Assembly: GCF_014489635.1 (NCBI RefSeq)
Contig: NZ_CP060828.1
Coordinates: forward strand, 2,356,001-2,420,000
Origin: Streptomyces roseirectus
GTDB taxonomy: Bacteria > Actinomycetota > Actinomycetes > Streptomycetales > Streptomycetaceae
Direction of reading: 5' to 3'
DNA length: 64,000 nucleotides
The translations under genes were made by a program, and so were the position numbers. Shown here piece after piece: positions 8,550 to 18,081 of this stretch (position 1 is its first letter; every line of letters begins with the position of its first letter). The notes under the pieces were generated by a model that was given only the letters and a program-made list of their open reading frames with translations, made no database searches and was not told the origin of the DNA.

Positions 8550-9032
<483 letters not shown>

Positions 9033-10253
9033 TCAGGGTCGGCCCAGGACCAGGGCCGAGGTGAAGCCCCCGTGGCCGCGCGCCAGCACCAGGGCGTGGC
9101 GCAGGGGGAGTTGCCGGGGGCCCTCGGTGACCAGGTCGATGTCCAGGCCGGGGGCCGGGCGGCGGGTGCCGATGGTGGGCGGGACGACGCCGTCGCGCAG
9201 CGCGAGCAGGGCGGTCGCGACGTCCAGGGGGGCGCCGCCGCCGTAGAGGCGGCCGGTGAGGGTCTTCGGCGCGGTCACCGGGACGGCCGACGGGCCGAAG
9301 ATCCCGGCGATCGCCTCGGCCTCGGCGCGGTCGTCCGCCGGGACGCCGGCGGCGTCCGCGAACACCACGTCGATGTCCCCGGGGGTCAGCCGGGCGTCCC
9401 GCAGGGCCTGTTCGGCGACCCTGCGCAGCACCCGGGGCCGGCCTGTCTCCGCCGGCGGGTCGAAGCCGGCGGCGTGGCCGAGGACCCGGCCGTAGCCCGG
9501 CCCGGCGCCCCGCGCCCCGGCGGACGCGGCGCTCTCCAGGACGAGGATGGCGCCGCCCTCGCCGGGCACGTACCCGCTCGCCTCCGCGTCGAAGGGGAGG
9601 TAGGCGCGGGCCGGGTCCTGCGCGGTCGACAGCTTGCCGGTGGACAGTTGCGCGGTCAGGCCGTACGGGCACAGCGAGGCGTCCGTACCGCCGGTCAGCA
9701 CCAGCCGCGCGCCCTTCCCGGTCAGCCGCTTCGCCTGCGCGAGCGCGTCGAGGCCGCCCGCCTGCTCGCACGCCAGCACCCCGCAGGGCCCGCGCATCTG
9801 GTGCCGGATGGACAACTGGCCGGTGGTGGCCGCGTAGAACCAGGCGATCGACTGGTAGGCGCCCACCCACGACGGCTCGTGCTGGTACAGCGCCGTCATC
9901 TCCCGCTGCCCGAACTCGGTGCCGCCGGACGAGGACGACGTGACGACCGCCATCTCGAACTCCGGCAGCGCCCCCGGGTCCACCTCCGCGTCCGCCAGCG
10001 CCTCCTCGGCCGCCGCCAGCGCCAGATGCGTCCAGTGGTCCGTCTGCGAGATCAGCCGCCGGGGCCGCACCGCGCTCTCCGCGTCGAACCCCGGCACCTC
10101 CCCCGCCAGCCGCACCGGATACCCCGCCGCGTCGAACCGCTCGATCCGCCCGATCGCCGACTTCCCCGCCAGCACGGCGGCCCAGTGCGCCTCCACCCCG
10201 ATCCCCGTCGGAGCGGTCACCCCGATCCCGGTGATCACCGGTGCGCCGGTCAT
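9033..10253 (-). CDS. Type II PKS ketosynthase beta (chain length factor)
   Basis: 406 aa. Thiolase-fold KS with the active-site Cys replaced by Gln in the signature [13 protein letters not shown], the hallmark of a chain length factor. It forms the heterodimer with KS-alpha and sets the polyketide length. The ATG overlaps the KS-alpha stop by four bases (ATGA), giving the 1:1 coupled translation usual for KS-alpha/KS-beta. C-terminal motifs include [11 protein letters not shown] and [13 protein letters not shown]. An in-frame upstream extension runs into the KS-alpha gene and was not used. Confidence 0.96.
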   Translation of the reverse strand: MTGAPVITGIGVTAPTGIGVEAHWAAVLAGKSAIGRIERFDAAGYPVRLAGEVPGFDAESAVRPRRLISQTDHWTHLALAAAEEALADAEVDPGALPEFEMAVVTSSSSGGTEFGQREMTALYQHEPSWVGAYQSIAWFYAATTGQLSIRHQMRGPCGVLACEQAGGLDALAQAKRLTGKGARLVLTGGTDASLCPYGLTAQLSTGKLSTAQDPARAYLPFDAEASGYVPGEGGAILVLESAASAGARGAGPGYGRVLGHAAGFDPPAETGRPRVLRRVAEQALRDARLTPGDIDVVFADAAGVPADDRAEAEAIAGIFGPSAVPVTAPKTLTGRLYGGGAPLDVATALLALRDGVVPPTIGTRRPAPGLDIDLVTEGPRQLPLRHALVLARGHGGFTSALVLGRP

Positions 10254-11539
10254 GATCCGCCCCTTCCCGCCGCCGCTGCCGCTGTGCCCGGACGGGCCAG
10301 GAGCATGGCGGTCTGGAAGCCGCCGAAGCCGCTGCCGACGCTGAGGATGACGTCCATGGCGTGGTCGCGAGCGGTGCGCGGGACGTAGTCGAGGTCGCAC
10401 TGGGGGTCGGAGTTGTGGAGGTTGGCGGTGGGCGGGACGACCTGGCGCTGGAGGGCGAGGGCGCAGGCCGCGACCTCGATGGAGCCGATGGCGCCCAGGG
10501 AGTGGCCGACCATGGACTTGATCGAGCTGACCGGGATGTCGTAGGCGTGCGAGCCCAGGCTGCGTTTGAAGGCGGCCGTCTCGTGCCGGTCGTTCTGCTT
10601 GGTGCCGGAGCCGTGGGCGTTGATGTAGCCGACGGCCGTCGGGTCCAGGCGGGCCTGGTCCAGGGAGACCCTGATCGCCTCGGCCATCTCGCGGCCGTCC
10701 GGCTTGAGGCCGGTCATGTGGTAGCCGTTGCTGCGGCCGGCGAACCCGACGATCTCGCCGTAGATACGGGCCCCCCGCGCCTCGGCGGCCTCGCGTTCCT
10801 CCAGGACGAGGACGGCCGAGCCCTCCGCGAGGACGAAGCCGTCACGGTCGCGGTCGAAGGGGCGCGAGGCGTGCTCGGGGTCGGAGTTGTTGGGCGTGGT
10901 GGCCTTGATCGCGTCGAAGCAGGCCGAGGTGATCGGGGAGAGCGGCGCGTCGGTGGCGCCCGCGAGGGCCACGTCCGCGCTGCCCTCCTCGATGAGCTGC
11001 GCGGCGTGCGCGATGGAGTCGAGGCCCGAGGTGCAGCCCGTCGACACCAGCGCGACCGGCCCCTCCGCGCCCACCTCCCACGCGACCTCCGCCGCGAGGG
11101 TGCTCGGCACCATGTAGCCGTACAGGTGCGGGACGCCGTACTCGTGGTCGACCAGCCACTTGCGGCCCCGGTCGCTGAGGACGACGTACTCCTCCTCCAG
11201 GCCCATCGTGCAGCCGACCGCGCTGCCGATGCTGACGGTGATCCGCTCGGGAGGCAGCGCCGCGAGGTCGATCCCGCTGTCCTCGACGGCCTCCCGGGCG
11301 GAGACGACCGCGAACTGGGCGGCGCGGTCCATCCGCCGGATCTGCTGCGCCCCGAGCCCCGCCGCCACCGGGTCGAAGTCGACCTCGGCGGCGACCTGGG
11401 AGCGGAAGGGCGCCGGGTCGAAGAGGCTGATCCGGCGGGTGGCGGTGCGTCCCTCGGACAGCAGCTGCCAGAACGCCTCCCGCCCCACCCCGCCCGGCAC
11501 CACCGCGCCGACCCCGGTGATGACGGCCCGTCGGCTCAC
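10250..11539 (-). CDS. Type II PKS ketosynthase alpha
   Basis: 429 aa from a GTG that overlaps the stop of the cupin gene (GTGA). Complete KS: active-site Cys169 in [11 protein letters not shown], catalytic His motifs [12 protein letters not shown] and [12 protein letters not shown], and the decarboxylation-type glycine-rich C-terminus [12 protein letters not shown]. It performs iterative Claisen condensation of malonyl-ACP with KS-beta and the ACP at 14511-14780. Gene order here (ACP-SDR-SchA/CurD-DUF1772, then cyclase-cupin-KSalpha-KSbeta-aromatase) is the minimal PKS core. Confidence 0.97.
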   Translation of the reverse strand: MSRRAVITGVGAVVPGGVGREAFWQLLSEGRTATRRISLFDPAPFRSQVAAEVDFDPVAAGLGAQQIRRMDRAAQFAVVSAREAVEDSGIDLAALPPERITVSIGSAVGCTMGLEEEYVVLSDRGRKWLVDHEYGVPHLYGYMVPSTLAAEVAWEVGAEGPVALVSTGCTSGLDSIAHAAQLIEEGSADVALAGATDAPLSPITSACFDAIKATTPNNSDPEHASRPFDRDRDGFVLAEGSAVLVLEEREAAEARGARIYGEIVGFAGRSNGYHMTGLKPDGREMAEAIRVSLDQARLDPTAVGYINAHGSGTKQNDRHETAAFKRSLGSHAYDIPVSSIKSMVGHSLGAIGSIEVAACALALQRQVVPPTANLHNSDPQCDLDYVPRTARDHAMDVILSVGSGFGGFQTAMLLARPGTAAAAAGRGGS

Positions 11540-11970
11540 GGCGTACCGCCCACGTCCGGGTTGGACCGCTCGGGGTGCTGCGCCGCCTCGGTGTCGACGT
11601 GGCCCAGCTCCGGGCGCGGGGCCAGCGGCGAGAGGTGGAAGGCGCACTTCGCGGTCGTGTCACCGACGTTCACCAGCCGGTGGCGGACCCCGATCGGCAC
11701 GAGCAGGGAGTCGCCGGGCCCGAGGTCGATCCGCTCGCCGTCCAGGGTCATCGTCAGCGTGCCCTCGACGACGTGCAGGAACTCCTCGGAGTACGGGTGG
11801 TAGTGCTCGGTGACGTGGTCGCCGGGCTCCAGGGTCATGACCCCGCCGAAGCCGGAGGTGCAGCCGACCGTCTTGGGGCTGAGCGTGACCCGGATGTCGC
11901 CGCCGCGCCGGGTGTTGGGCACGGCCTCGTCGGCGGAGACCTTCACGGTCCGTGTGATGGAGGTGGTCAC
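11536..11970 (-). CDS. Cupin-domain protein
   Basis: 144 aa from a GTG overlapping the upstream cyclase stop. Single small-barrel cupin: motif 1 [21 protein letters not shown] gives two His and a Glu for metal, and motif 2 is [13 protein letters not shown]. Such cupins occur next to KS genes in aromatic polyketide clusters and have been assigned as cyclases/aromatases or oxygenase partners. Coupled translation with the TcmI-type cyclase and KS-alpha suggests it acts on the PKS-bound or early cyclised intermediate. Confidence 0.88.
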   Translation of the reverse strand: MTTSITRTVKVSADEAVPNTRRGGDIRVTLSPKTVGCTSGFGGVMTLEPGDHVTEHYHPYSEEFLHVVEGTLTMTLDGERIDLGPGDSLLVPIGVRHRLVNVGDTTAKCAFHLSPLAPRPELGHVDTEAAQHPERSNPDVGGTP

Positions 11971-12302
11971 CGGATCCGCCCCTCGTCCTTGGTCCAGATG
12001 TAGAACGGCTCGGCCATCGCGTCCTTCGGCTCCTTCCAGTCGGGGTCGTAGGGCTCGACGCACTCTGCGAGCCGCGTGTTGATGTCGTGGTAGAGCGGGT
12101 GGCTGCGGGCCCGGTACAGGTTCGGGGTGATGTCCTCGTCGGCCTCGACGAGGTGGAAGTACAGCCCGTGGAAACGGAACAGGGTGCGCCGGGAGACGCC
12201 GATCATCCCCGGCAGGTCGGAGGCGTCGGACTCGGCGAAGATCTCGGCGATGTCGTCCGCCTTGTCGGGCTTGAGGCGGGCGACGATCAGGGTGCGGTGC
12301 AC
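11967..12302 (-). CDS. TcmI-family polyketide cyclase
   Basis: 111 aa. GTG start chosen because AGGAGG lies six bases upstream; a TTG 18 bases earlier is unlikely. Ferredoxin-like fold of TcmI cyclases: RTLIVARLKPDKADDIAEIF, the conserved FHGLYFHLVE strand, then HPLYHDINTRL and the C-terminal DPDWKEPKDAMAEPFY. These enzymes close later rings of linear or pentangular polyketides. First gene of a coupled cyclase-cupin-KSalpha-KSbeta unit, with its promoter in the divergent 12303-12506 gap. Confidence 0.93.
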   Translation of the reverse strand: MHRTLIVARLKPDKADDIAEIFAESDASDLPGMIGVSRRTLFRFHGLYFHLVEADEDITPNLYRARSHPLYHDINTRLAECVEPYDPDWKEPKDAMAEPFYIWTKDEGRIR

Positions 12303-12506
12303 GGCGTACCTCCTGGGCAACGGCGTCCGGCGTCAGGTCGGACCGGACCGTCGCACCGGCGTCTGGAGGGTCACTCGAAACCACCTCCAACTCCGGCGGG
12401 GTGGACGGGCGTTCGAGCGGAGCGCGAGAGGGCTGGGCTGGTCTGGGGGCCGAGACCGGCGCCGGAAACCCCGGTGCAGGGAACCCCGATCCCCGAGGAG
12501 CCGTCC
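12303..12506. promoter_or_regulatory. Divergent promoter region with candidate SARP repeats
   Basis: Gap between the minus-strand cyclase/KS unit and the plus-strand SchA/CurD gene. It contains the 11-bp-phased heptamers CTCGAAA (12374-12380) and CTCCAAC (12385-12391). On the minus strand these read GTTGGAG-N4-TTTCGAG, a plausible binding site for the cluster SARP. Inference from spacing only. Confidence 0.4.
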
Positions 12507-12878
12507 ATGCCGTTCGCCGCGATCACCTACGACATCAAGCCCGGCTGCGAGAAGGAACTCACCGAGATCTTCGGCAACTTCAGGCGGGTGCGCGGCAGCA
12601 GCGTCACCGACGACGCCGGCCGCGAGGCGGGCACGATCCTCGCCACCGCCGTCTTCCTGCGCGACGACACCCTCGTCCGCGTCATCGAGTACACCGGCGA
12701 CCTCGACGCCGTCGCCCGGCACATGGCGAGCCAGCCCGGCGTCCGCGAGGTCGAGCGCAAGCTGAAGCCCTACCTCACCCGGCCGCGCGACACGGACACG
12801 CCGGAGGGCTTCGTGGCGACGTTCCGCCGCAGTCTGCTGACGACGGTCGCGGAGATATCGATACGCGACCGCGCGTAG
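12507..12878 (+). CDS. SchA/CurD-like domain protein (cyclase-like)
   Basis: 123 aa, ATG with GAGGAG six bases upstream. Begins MPFAAITYDIKPGCEKELTEIF. Further motifs are TILATAVFLRDDTLVRVIEY and VARHMASQPGVREVE. It is a close relative of the protein at 13391-13780 (same MPxAAITYxxKPG start). The SchA/CurD family is found with type II PKS genes in spore-pigment-like and pentangular clusters and is thought to assist cyclisation or oxygenation. It is the only plus-strand gene in the left arm, ending at a strong convergent terminator hairpin. Confidence 0.88.
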   Translation: MPFAAITYDIKPGCEKELTEIFGNFRRVRGSSVTDDAGREAGTILATAVFLRDDTLVRVIEYTGDLDAVARHMASQPGVREVERKLKPYLTRPRDTDTPEGFVATFRRSLLTTVAEISIRDRA

Positions 12879-12888
12879 CGAACACGCA

Positions 12889-12929
12889 GGCCGTGCAGCC
12901 CTGTCCCGCCGACCGGGACAGGGCTGCAC
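12889..12929. terminator. Convergent terminator hairpin
   Basis: Perfect 18-bp stem: CCGTGCAGCCCTGTCCCG (12889-12906) pairs with 12912-12929 around a 5-base loop. It lies between the ends of the plus-strand SchA/CurD gene and the minus-strand DUF1772 gene, so it probably serves both directions. Confidence 0.8.
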
Positions 12930-12941
12930 GGGGTTGGTGGG

Positions 12942-13394
12942 TCAGGCCGCCGTGACCGCCGCCGCCGTCACGGCCAGGGCCAGCACGGCGAGCGCGGTGC
13001 GCAGGAGGTGCCAGCGGCGCCACAGGGGGCGCGGGTCCTCCCAGTCGGCGGGCAGGTCCGTCGGGTCGGTGACGGCCTTGACGCGGCGGTTGATGGGGAC
13101 GTTGCAGAGGTGGGAGACGGCGGAGACGCCCAGCAGGAGGACGACGGCCGCCAGGAACAGGGCCCGCGCCGGGCCGCCGGTCAGGGCGGCCAGCGCGCCG
13201 TTCGCCAGGGCGCTGCCCAGCACGATCACCGGCATCGTCGGATCCCAGTTGCGGCCCAGGAGCCGGTGCGCGTACACGTACGTGCCCGTCTCCATCGCGA
13301 AGAGCGCCGGGACGACGCTCAGCGCGACCGCGAACAGCACCCCCGCCGTGATCCCGCCGCCGAGCAGCGCGGCGACACCCAGCAGGGAGGTCAT
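12942..13394 (-). CDS. DUF1772 membrane protein, second copy
   Basis: 150 aa, four hydrophobic segments. ATG overlaps the stop of the upstream SchA/CurD gene (ATGA). Shares LLGRNWDPTMPVIV, LCNVPINRRVKAVTDPTDLPADW and the C-terminal membrane helix with the gene at 8078-8539. As with that copy, an anthrone-oxygenase-like or accessory oxidation role is inferred. The presence of both copies, each next to an SDR and a small alpha/beta-barrel enzyme, looks like duplication of a module. Confidence 0.85.
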   Translation of the reverse strand: MTSLLGVAALLGGGITAGVLFAVALSVVPALFAMETGTYVYAHRLLGRNWDPTMPVIVLGSALANGALAALTGGPARALFLAAVVLLLGVSAVSHLCNVPINRRVKAVTDPTDLPADWEDPRPLWRRWHLLRTALAVLALAVTAAAVTAA

Positions 13395-13780
13395 GACGCC
13401 GGGGCCGCCGCGGGGTGGGTGTCGATCGTCAGCTGGGACACCGTCCGCATCGTCGCGTCCCGGAAGTACGCCGCGAACCCCTCCCCGGAGCGGGTCTCGC
13501 GCTGCTCGGCGAGGTAGGGCGCCAGCTTCTCCTCCAGGACGTGCACCCCCTTCTGCGCGGCCATGTGCCGGGCGACGGCGGAGAAGTCGCCCTCGTAGTG
13601 GATGACCCGCACGAGGACGTCGTCCTTGAGGAAGACGGCCGTCCCCAGCAGCCGTCCGGCGCTCGCGCCGCCCTTCCCCGCGAAGTCGGGGGTGTCCACC
13701 CGCTGGAACCCCGCGAAGATCTCCGCGATCTCCTCCTCGTGCCCCGGTTTCACCCGGTAGGTGATGGCTGCGTACGGCAT
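13391..13780 (-). CDS. SchA/CurD-like domain protein, second copy
   Basis: 129 aa. Starts MPYAAITYRVKPGHEEEIAEIF with GAGG upstream. Its ATG falls inside the SDR stop region, so translation is coupled. Conserved AVFLKDDVLVRVIHY and VARHMAAQKGVHVLE match the 12507-12878 protein, but the C-terminus differs (TVSQLTIDTHPAAAPAS). Likely cyclase or cyclase-assisting protein for the aromatic polyketide, positioned between the SDR and DUF1772 genes. Confidence 0.88.
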   Translation of the reverse strand: MPYAAITYRVKPGHEEEIAEIFAGFQRVDTPDFAGKGGASAGRLLGTAVFLKDDVLVRVIHYEGDFSAVARHMAAQKGVHVLEEKLAPYLAEQRETRSGEGFAAYFRDATMRTVSQLTIDTHPAAAPAS

Positions 13781-14514
13781 CAGATACCTCCGTCGACTTC
13801 GAGTGTGGCGCCGGTGACGTACGAGGCCGTCTCCCCGGCGAGATACAGGACCGCTCCGGCGACGTCCTCGGGACGCCCGAGCCGGCCGAGCGCGGTCAGC
13901 CCGGCGATCCGCTGGGCCACCGCGGGCGGCAGCCCCGCGCCGGGCTCCGTCTCCGTCACCCCGGGGGCGACGGTGTTGACGCGGATCCCCCGCCCGCCCA
14001 GCTCCTTCGCGAGCGCCCGCGTGAACCCGATCAGGGCGGCCTTGGACGCGCTGTAGTGCGCCCCGAGCGGCCGGCCCCGCAGCGCCACCGAGGCGCCCAC
14101 GTTGACGACCGACCCGCCGTCCGCCAGCAGCCCCACCAGGGCGTGCGTGACGAGGTACGCGGACGTCGCGTTGTGGTCCATCACCCGGCGCCACTCCGCC
14201 TCGGCCAGGTCCTCGAACTTGGCGTGCCCGTCGACGCCCACGTTGTTGACGAGGACGTCGGCGCCGCCGAGTCTGTCGCGGACGGCGTCGGCGAGGCGGC
14301 GGGCGCCCTCGCCGGTCGTCAGGTCGGCGCGGACGAGGGCGTGGTCGTCGCCCAGTTCCTTCAGCTCGCTTGTGAGCGTCCGCACCGGCTCCCCGTCGGT
14401 GCGGTGCGCCACGACCAGCCGGGCGCCGGCCCGCGCGAACGCCAGCGCGGTCGCCCGGCCGATGCCCCGGGTGCCTCCGGTGACGACCACCCGGGTGCCC
14501 TCGAAGCCGGTCAC
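13780..14514 (-). CDS. SDR ketoreductase, second copy
   Basis: 244 aa from a GTG that overlaps the ACP stop (GTGA). Cofactor motif TGGTRGIGRA (about 11-20), NNVG in place of NNAG, catalytic YxxxK in AHYSASKAAL, C-terminal LEVDGGI. FabG-like NADPH-dependent reductase. Coupling to the ACP suggests reduction of an ACP-bound polyketone. Which of the two SDRs reduces which carbonyl cannot be told from sequence. Confidence 0.9.
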   Translation of the reverse strand: MTGFEGTRVVVTGGTRGIGRATALAFARAGARLVVAHRTDGEPVRTLTSELKELGDDHALVRADLTTGEGARRLADAVRDRLGGADVLVNNVGVDGHAKFEDLAEAEWRRVMDHNATSAYLVTHALVGLLADGGSVVNVGASVALRGRPLGAHYSASKAALIGFTRALAKELGGRGIRVNTVAPGVTETEPGAGLPPAVAQRIAGLTALGRLGRPEDVAGAVLYLAGETASYVTGATLEVDGGI

Positions 14515-14780
14515 CGGACCGCTCCGGCGCCCGGCGCGTCCTTGATCATGTTCAGCAGCAGCCGCGGGGTCTCGGCCTCCATCACGGCGTCGTCGGACAG
14601 CACGATGCCGTGCCGGCGCGTGATCAGACCGGTCACCTGGAGCAGGGCCAGCGAGTCGTAGCCGAAGTCCAGGAACGGCGTGTCGAGGGCGTCGTCGCTG
14701 TCGAGGCTCGTGCCCTCCTCGGGGGCGCCCACGCACTCCAGCAGCAGTTCGCTCAGCTCGGCCAGGGTGATCTCGCTCAT
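14511..14780 (-). CDS. Acyl carrier protein of the type II PKS
   Basis: 89 aa from an ATG with AAGGA ten bases upstream (an in-frame upstream ATG is less well placed). Discrete ACP with the phosphopantetheine motif DFGYDSLALLQ at about residues 37-47. It carries the growing polyketide for KS-alpha/KS-beta. First gene of the unit ACP-SDR-SchA/CurD-DUF1772; its promoter must lie in 14781-14888. Confidence 0.95.
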   Translation of the reverse strand: MSEITLAELSELLLECVGAPEEGTSLDSDDALDTPFLDFGYDSLALLQVTGLITRRHGIVLSDDAVMEAETPRLLLNMIKDAPGAGAVR

Positions 14781-14888
14781 CGGCGTTGTTCCTTCCACGA
14801 GACGGTTCGGTCGGGGATGTTCGGGGACGGGAAGACTGGGTCGGGGTGGGGAGATGGGGAGGACGGCTACCGGTGGTCGTCTGTTTCC

Positions 14889-15710
14889 TCAGCCGACTTT
14901 GGCGAGGCGGCCCGACGGCATGCCGACGTCCAGGTCCAGCAGGGACGAGCCCAGGACCGCGCGCTGCAGGTGCTCGATGCCGGGCGACGGGTCCAGGCCC
15001 AGGTTCTGGCCCAGCGCCGTGCGCAGCTGGCGGTACGTGGTGAGGGCGTCGCCCCGGCGGCCCGCGCGGTAGAGGGCGACCATCAGCTGGCCGTGGATGC
15101 CCTCGTTGAGCGGGTAGCGGGCGGCGAGCCCGGACAGCTCGCCGATCAGCTCATGGTGGCGCCCGAGCCTCAGGTCCGCCTCGATCCGCCCGTGCAGGAC
15201 GCTCATCCGGGACTCTTCGAGGCGGGTCGCCTCCACGTCGAGCAGCGGGCCGCGCTGCACGTCGACCAGGGCCCGGCCCTTCCACAGGGCCAGCGCCCGG
15301 CCCAGGTGCGCGGAGGCCGCCGACCAGTCGCCCTGCTCCAGGGCGCGGTGGCCGGCCGAGGACAGGACCTCGAACTCCTGCATGTCGAACAGGCCGCCCT
15401 GGGTGTCCAGCAGATAGCCGCCTGGCTCGGTGATCAGGACGCTCTTCGCGCCGTTCGGCAGGCCCGCGCACTCCTCGCCGAGCGCGGCGGCGATCAGCGT
15501 GCGCAGTTGCAGGATGTACGTCTGGAGGGTGGTCTGCACGCTGCGCGGCGGGGCCTCCCCCCACACCTCCTCCACGAGCGAGGAGACCGAGACGAGCTGG
15601 TTGGCCTGCAGGGCGAGCAGGGCGAGGACCTTGCGTGGCTTGACTGCGGTCGGGGTCACCGACACGCCTGACTGAGTCGCTTTGAACGGGCCGAGTACGC
15701 AGATGTCCAT
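14889..15710 (-). CDS. SARP-family pathway activator
   Basis: 273 aa, ATG with AAGGAG eight bases upstream. N-terminal OmpR-type winged helix (LGPFKATQSG...KPRKVLALLALQANQLVSVSSLVEEVWGE, residues about 5-100) followed by a bacterial transcriptional activation domain (about 100-265). It has the short length of pathway-specific SARPs with no ATPase domain. SARPs bind 11-bp-phased direct repeats overlapping the -35 region; candidate repeats are seen upstream of the TE, KS unit and ABM/POT genes. Probably the main activator of this cluster. Confidence 0.93.
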   Translation of the reverse strand: MDICVLGPFKATQSGVSVTPTAVKPRKVLALLALQANQLVSVSSLVEEVWGEAPPRSVQTTLQTYILQLRTLIAAALGEECAGLPNGAKSVLITEPGGYLLDTQGGLFDMQEFEVLSSAGHRALEQGDWSAASAHLGRALALWKGRALVDVQRGPLLDVEATRLEESRMSVLHGRIEADLRLGRHHELIGELSGLAARYPLNEGIHGQLMVALYRAGRRGDALTTYRQLRTALGQNLGLDPSPGIEHLQRAVLGSSLLDLDVGMPSGRLAKVG

Positions 15711-15738
15711 CCGCGGATCTCCTTCCACAACGAACACG

Positions 15739-16524
15739 TCAGCCGACTTGGGGCAGCGGCATCTCGGAATGCAGCGCCGCCCCGACGGCAAGGGGCAACT
15801 CACGGCCGCGGACGAAGAAATGCGCACCGGGCATCGTCCTGAAGTGGAACCGGGAGGTCGTGCAGCGCTCCCACGCGCGGACCTCCGGGACGCCCACCAT
15901 CCGGTCGTCCCGGCCCGCGAAGGCCCACAGCGGGCAGGGGAGCGGGCGGGCCGCCACCGAGCGCAGGCTGCGGGCCAGCCGCAGGTCCGCCCGGAGCGTG
16001 GGAAGCGTGGCCCGCAGCCACTCGGGGCGCCCGAGCAGCAGCTCGGGCACGCTGTCGTCGTCGGCGAGCAGGCCGACCAGTTGCTCGTCGGTCACTCCCG
16101 GCAGGGACGCTTCCTCCAGCAGGCGTGAGGGCAGGTGCGGTGCCGGGCAGGCGCCGACCAGCACGGCCTCCGGCGGTCTGCGGCCGGTGGCGGTCAGATG
16201 CAGGGCGAAGCGGTGGGCGACCAGGGCGCCGAGGCTGTGCCCGTAGAAGGCGTACGGCCGGTCGAGGAGCGGACCCAGGTCCTCGGTCAGCTCCTCCATC
16301 AGCCGGTGCGCGTCGGTCAGGGGAGGCTGGCGCCGCAGGGACTCCCGCCCCGGCAGCCGCACCGGGAGGACCGAGACGCCGGCCCCCACGCGCTGACGCC
16401 AGCCCGCGAAGGTCATCGCGCCCGCGCCGGCGTGGTGGAAGCACAGCAGCCGCCGTGCCGGGTCGTCCTCGGCCTTCGGACGCGTCGCGAGATAACGCAG
16501 CACTCCCGGATCCCCCTTCCGCAC
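15739..16524 (-). CDS. Type II thioesterase
   Basis: 261 aa from a GTG with GGAAGG four bases upstream. In-frame alternatives are a GTG at 16557 and a TTG at 16581. Alpha/beta hydrolase with CFHHAGAG near the N-terminus, nucleophile GHSLGA, acid GRDDRMV and catalytic His in PGAHFFV. TEIIs remove aberrant acyl groups from carrier proteins; here the targets would be the ACP and the ACP-AT protein. Divergence from unrelated genes to the right marks the end of the left arm. Confidence 0.9.
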   Translation of the reverse strand: MRKGDPGVLRYLATRPKAEDDPARRLLCFHHAGAGAMTFAGWRQRVGAGVSVLPVRLPGRESLRRQPPLTDAHRLMEELTEDLGPLLDRPYAFYGHSLGALVAHRFALHLTATGRRPPEAVLVGACPAPHLPSRLLEEASLPGVTDEQLVGLLADDDSVPELLLGRPEWLRATLPTLRADLRLARSLRSVAARPLPCPLWAFAGRDDRMVGVPEVRAWERCTTSRFHFRTMPGAHFFVRGRELPLAVGAALHSEMPLPQVG

Positions 16525-16577
16525 AGTGCCTTCCGGTGAGACGTCCCAGAGCGTCACCGCGCCCTCTGGAAACGCGC

Positions 16578-16604
16578 TCAACGGGCGGTCGAGCGGAGGT
16601 CGTT
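16578..16604 (-). promoter_or_regulatory. Candidate SARP operator upstream of thioesterase
   Basis: Read on the minus strand: AACGACC-N4-CTCGACC-N4-GTTGAGC, three heptamers in exact 11-bp phase. It lies 54-80 bases upstream of the chosen thioesterase start. Spacing is that of SARP boxes; the assignment is inference. Confidence 0.45.
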
Positions 16605-16792
16605 AAACACCGCCGCGCTCCCTCCCAACCCGCTGAACCCCCAGCTCAGCGGCCCCTTCCCGAGAGTTCCCGATTCCCCCGAAGACCCCTGGGGGCGCTC
16701 GACGCACACCCTCGCGTTCGCTCCCGCGATTCACGCGGGGCGCGCGGGGAGCGCAGGGGGCGCATTCCGTTTGTGGGGGAGTGCGCCGGGGC

Positions 16793-16984
16793 TCACCCCT
16801 CCGGGAAAGCCCGTACGGCGTCCGTCGCCGCCCGGTACTCCTCCCTCAGGCTCCGGGCCTCCTCGCAGTCCACGCCCTGCAGGCGGCACGTGTCCTCGCA
16901 GGAGGCCGCGTGGGTGAGCCAGGTCCGGTAGAGGGTCGCCGCGCGGGCGTGCGGCGGGTCCTCCGGAGCTTCGGGGGGTGTCAT
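16793..16984 (-). CDS. Small Cys-containing hypothetical protein
   Basis: 63 aa, ATG (or GTG three bases before) with AGGGGA upstream. Sequence features: RAATLYRTWLTHAASCEDTC and CEEARSLREEYRAATDAVRAF, with three Cys in about 13 residues that could bind a metal. The frame stays open upstream to an ATG at 17293 with its own ribosome site, so a 166-aa form with a basic/Pro-rich N-terminus is possible. It lies downstream of an anti-sigma-like ATPase gene, an arrangement common in Streptomyces. Function unknown. Confidence 0.6.
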   Translation of the reverse strand: MTPPEAPEDPPHARAATLYRTWLTHAASCEDTCRLQGVDCEEARSLREEYRAATDAVRAFPEG

Positions 16985-17466
16985 CACCGTGCGGTCCCCT
17001 GTCGTTCCGGGGCGCCTCACCTGGGGGTGGGGCGGGGCGCCGGGGGTGTGCGGGTGTCCTGTGTCATGGGTGGTGGGGGGATTGCGTTCACATGGGTGGG
17101 GTTGCAGGGCGGAGTGACCGGGGGCGAGGAGGTAGTACGGGGGGTCCCGTAGGGGGTGAGGGAAGATGTACGGGTCGTGGACATAGGGGGTTCGGCGGGG
17201 CGGGGGAGCAATGGGGGTACTACGGGGATTACGGGTACGACGGCGTCGGTACGACAGCAGCGTCGAGAGCAGGTGACGGGCGAGGCGTTTCATACGTGGG
17301 CTCCGGTGCTTTCGCGGGGTGTTCGGTGAGCCTGGGTTTCCGCTGACGCCGATACCCGGGCGGGACGGTCCGCCCCGGGCGTCGGCGGAGGCTCGACCGG
17401 GTGAGAAGGGGTTGCCCGGGAGCCTCACCTGCCGCGCGGTGTCGGGGGAACGTGCGCGGCAGGGTT
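16985..17466. other. Gap without a certain gene
   Basis: About 480 bp. On the minus strand it may encode the N-terminal extension of the 16793 gene (ATG at 17293, GGAGC seven bases upstream). Otherwise no recognisable gene, RNA or repeat. Confidence 0.4.
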
Positions 17467-17901
17467 CTACGGGAGCACCGGGGTGGGCCCCTGCGAGGGG
17501 AGGGCCTTCTCGGCCCAGACGGTCTTGCCGATGACCTCGCCGACGACGCCCCAGCCGCTGGCCAACGCATCGACGAGCGCGGGCCCCCGCCCGCCGTCCT
17601 CCTCGGCGCCGGCCTTCCTGAGCCGCGGCATCCTGTCGCTCTGTGCGTCCCGGACCTCGACGCGGAAGACGTCGCCGGTGCGGGTGATGGTGAGACGGAC
17701 CTGACGCCCCGTGGTGCCGGGGATCCGTCCGTGGGTGACGGCGTTGGTCACCAACTCGTCCACCACCAGCGTCAGTTCCTCGGCGAAGTCGTCGTCCACG
17801 GGGATACCGCAGGCGAGGAGGAACTTGCGGCAGTCGGTTCGGGCACGGGCGGCGGCGAGGCGGGTGGTGGGGTAGTGGAAGGCGGCGAACGTTTCGGACA
17901 T
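17467..17901 (-). CDS. Anti-sigma/RsbW-like ATP-binding protein
   Basis: 144 aa; ATG with GAAGGAA nine bases upstream. HATPase_c_2 domain: N box EELTLVVDELVTNAVTHG, G1-like VEVRDAQSDRMPRLR, then GGRGPALVDALASGWG and GKTVWAE. This family of serine-kinase-like regulators is abundant in Streptomyces, commonly near XRE/DUF397 genes as here (XRE gene divergent). Likely a regulatory kinase or sequestering protein. No link to the polyketide pathway is visible. Confidence 0.85.
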   Translation of the reverse strand: MSETFAAFHYPTTRLAAARARTDCRKFLLACGIPVDDDFAEELTLVVDELVTNAVTHGRIPGTTGRQVRLTITRTGDVFRVEVRDAQSDRMPRLRKAGAEEDGGRGPALVDALASGWGVVGEVIGKTVWAEKALPSQGPTPVLP

Positions 17902-18081
17902 GGCTGGGGTTCCTTCGGTAGGCACGACGCCGACGATTGCTTGCAAGGTTGATACTTTCGATAGCCTCCAAGCAACATGGACGCGAAACTTCGCCCGTTC
18001 GAGTGGTCGCCGAGCGGTATCGTGTGGGAGCGCTCCGGCACCTGCTATCGCTGGTCAGACCGGGAAAGGGGGGTGTGACTC
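17902..18081. promoter_or_regulatory. Divergent region with inverted repeat
   Basis: Between the ATPase and XRE genes. An imperfect inverted repeat TTGCTTGCAAGG ... CCTCCAAGCAA (17938-17976) surrounds GTTGATACTTTCGATAG and could be the operator for the XRE regulator. Composition is AT-richer than the neighbours. Confidence 0.35.
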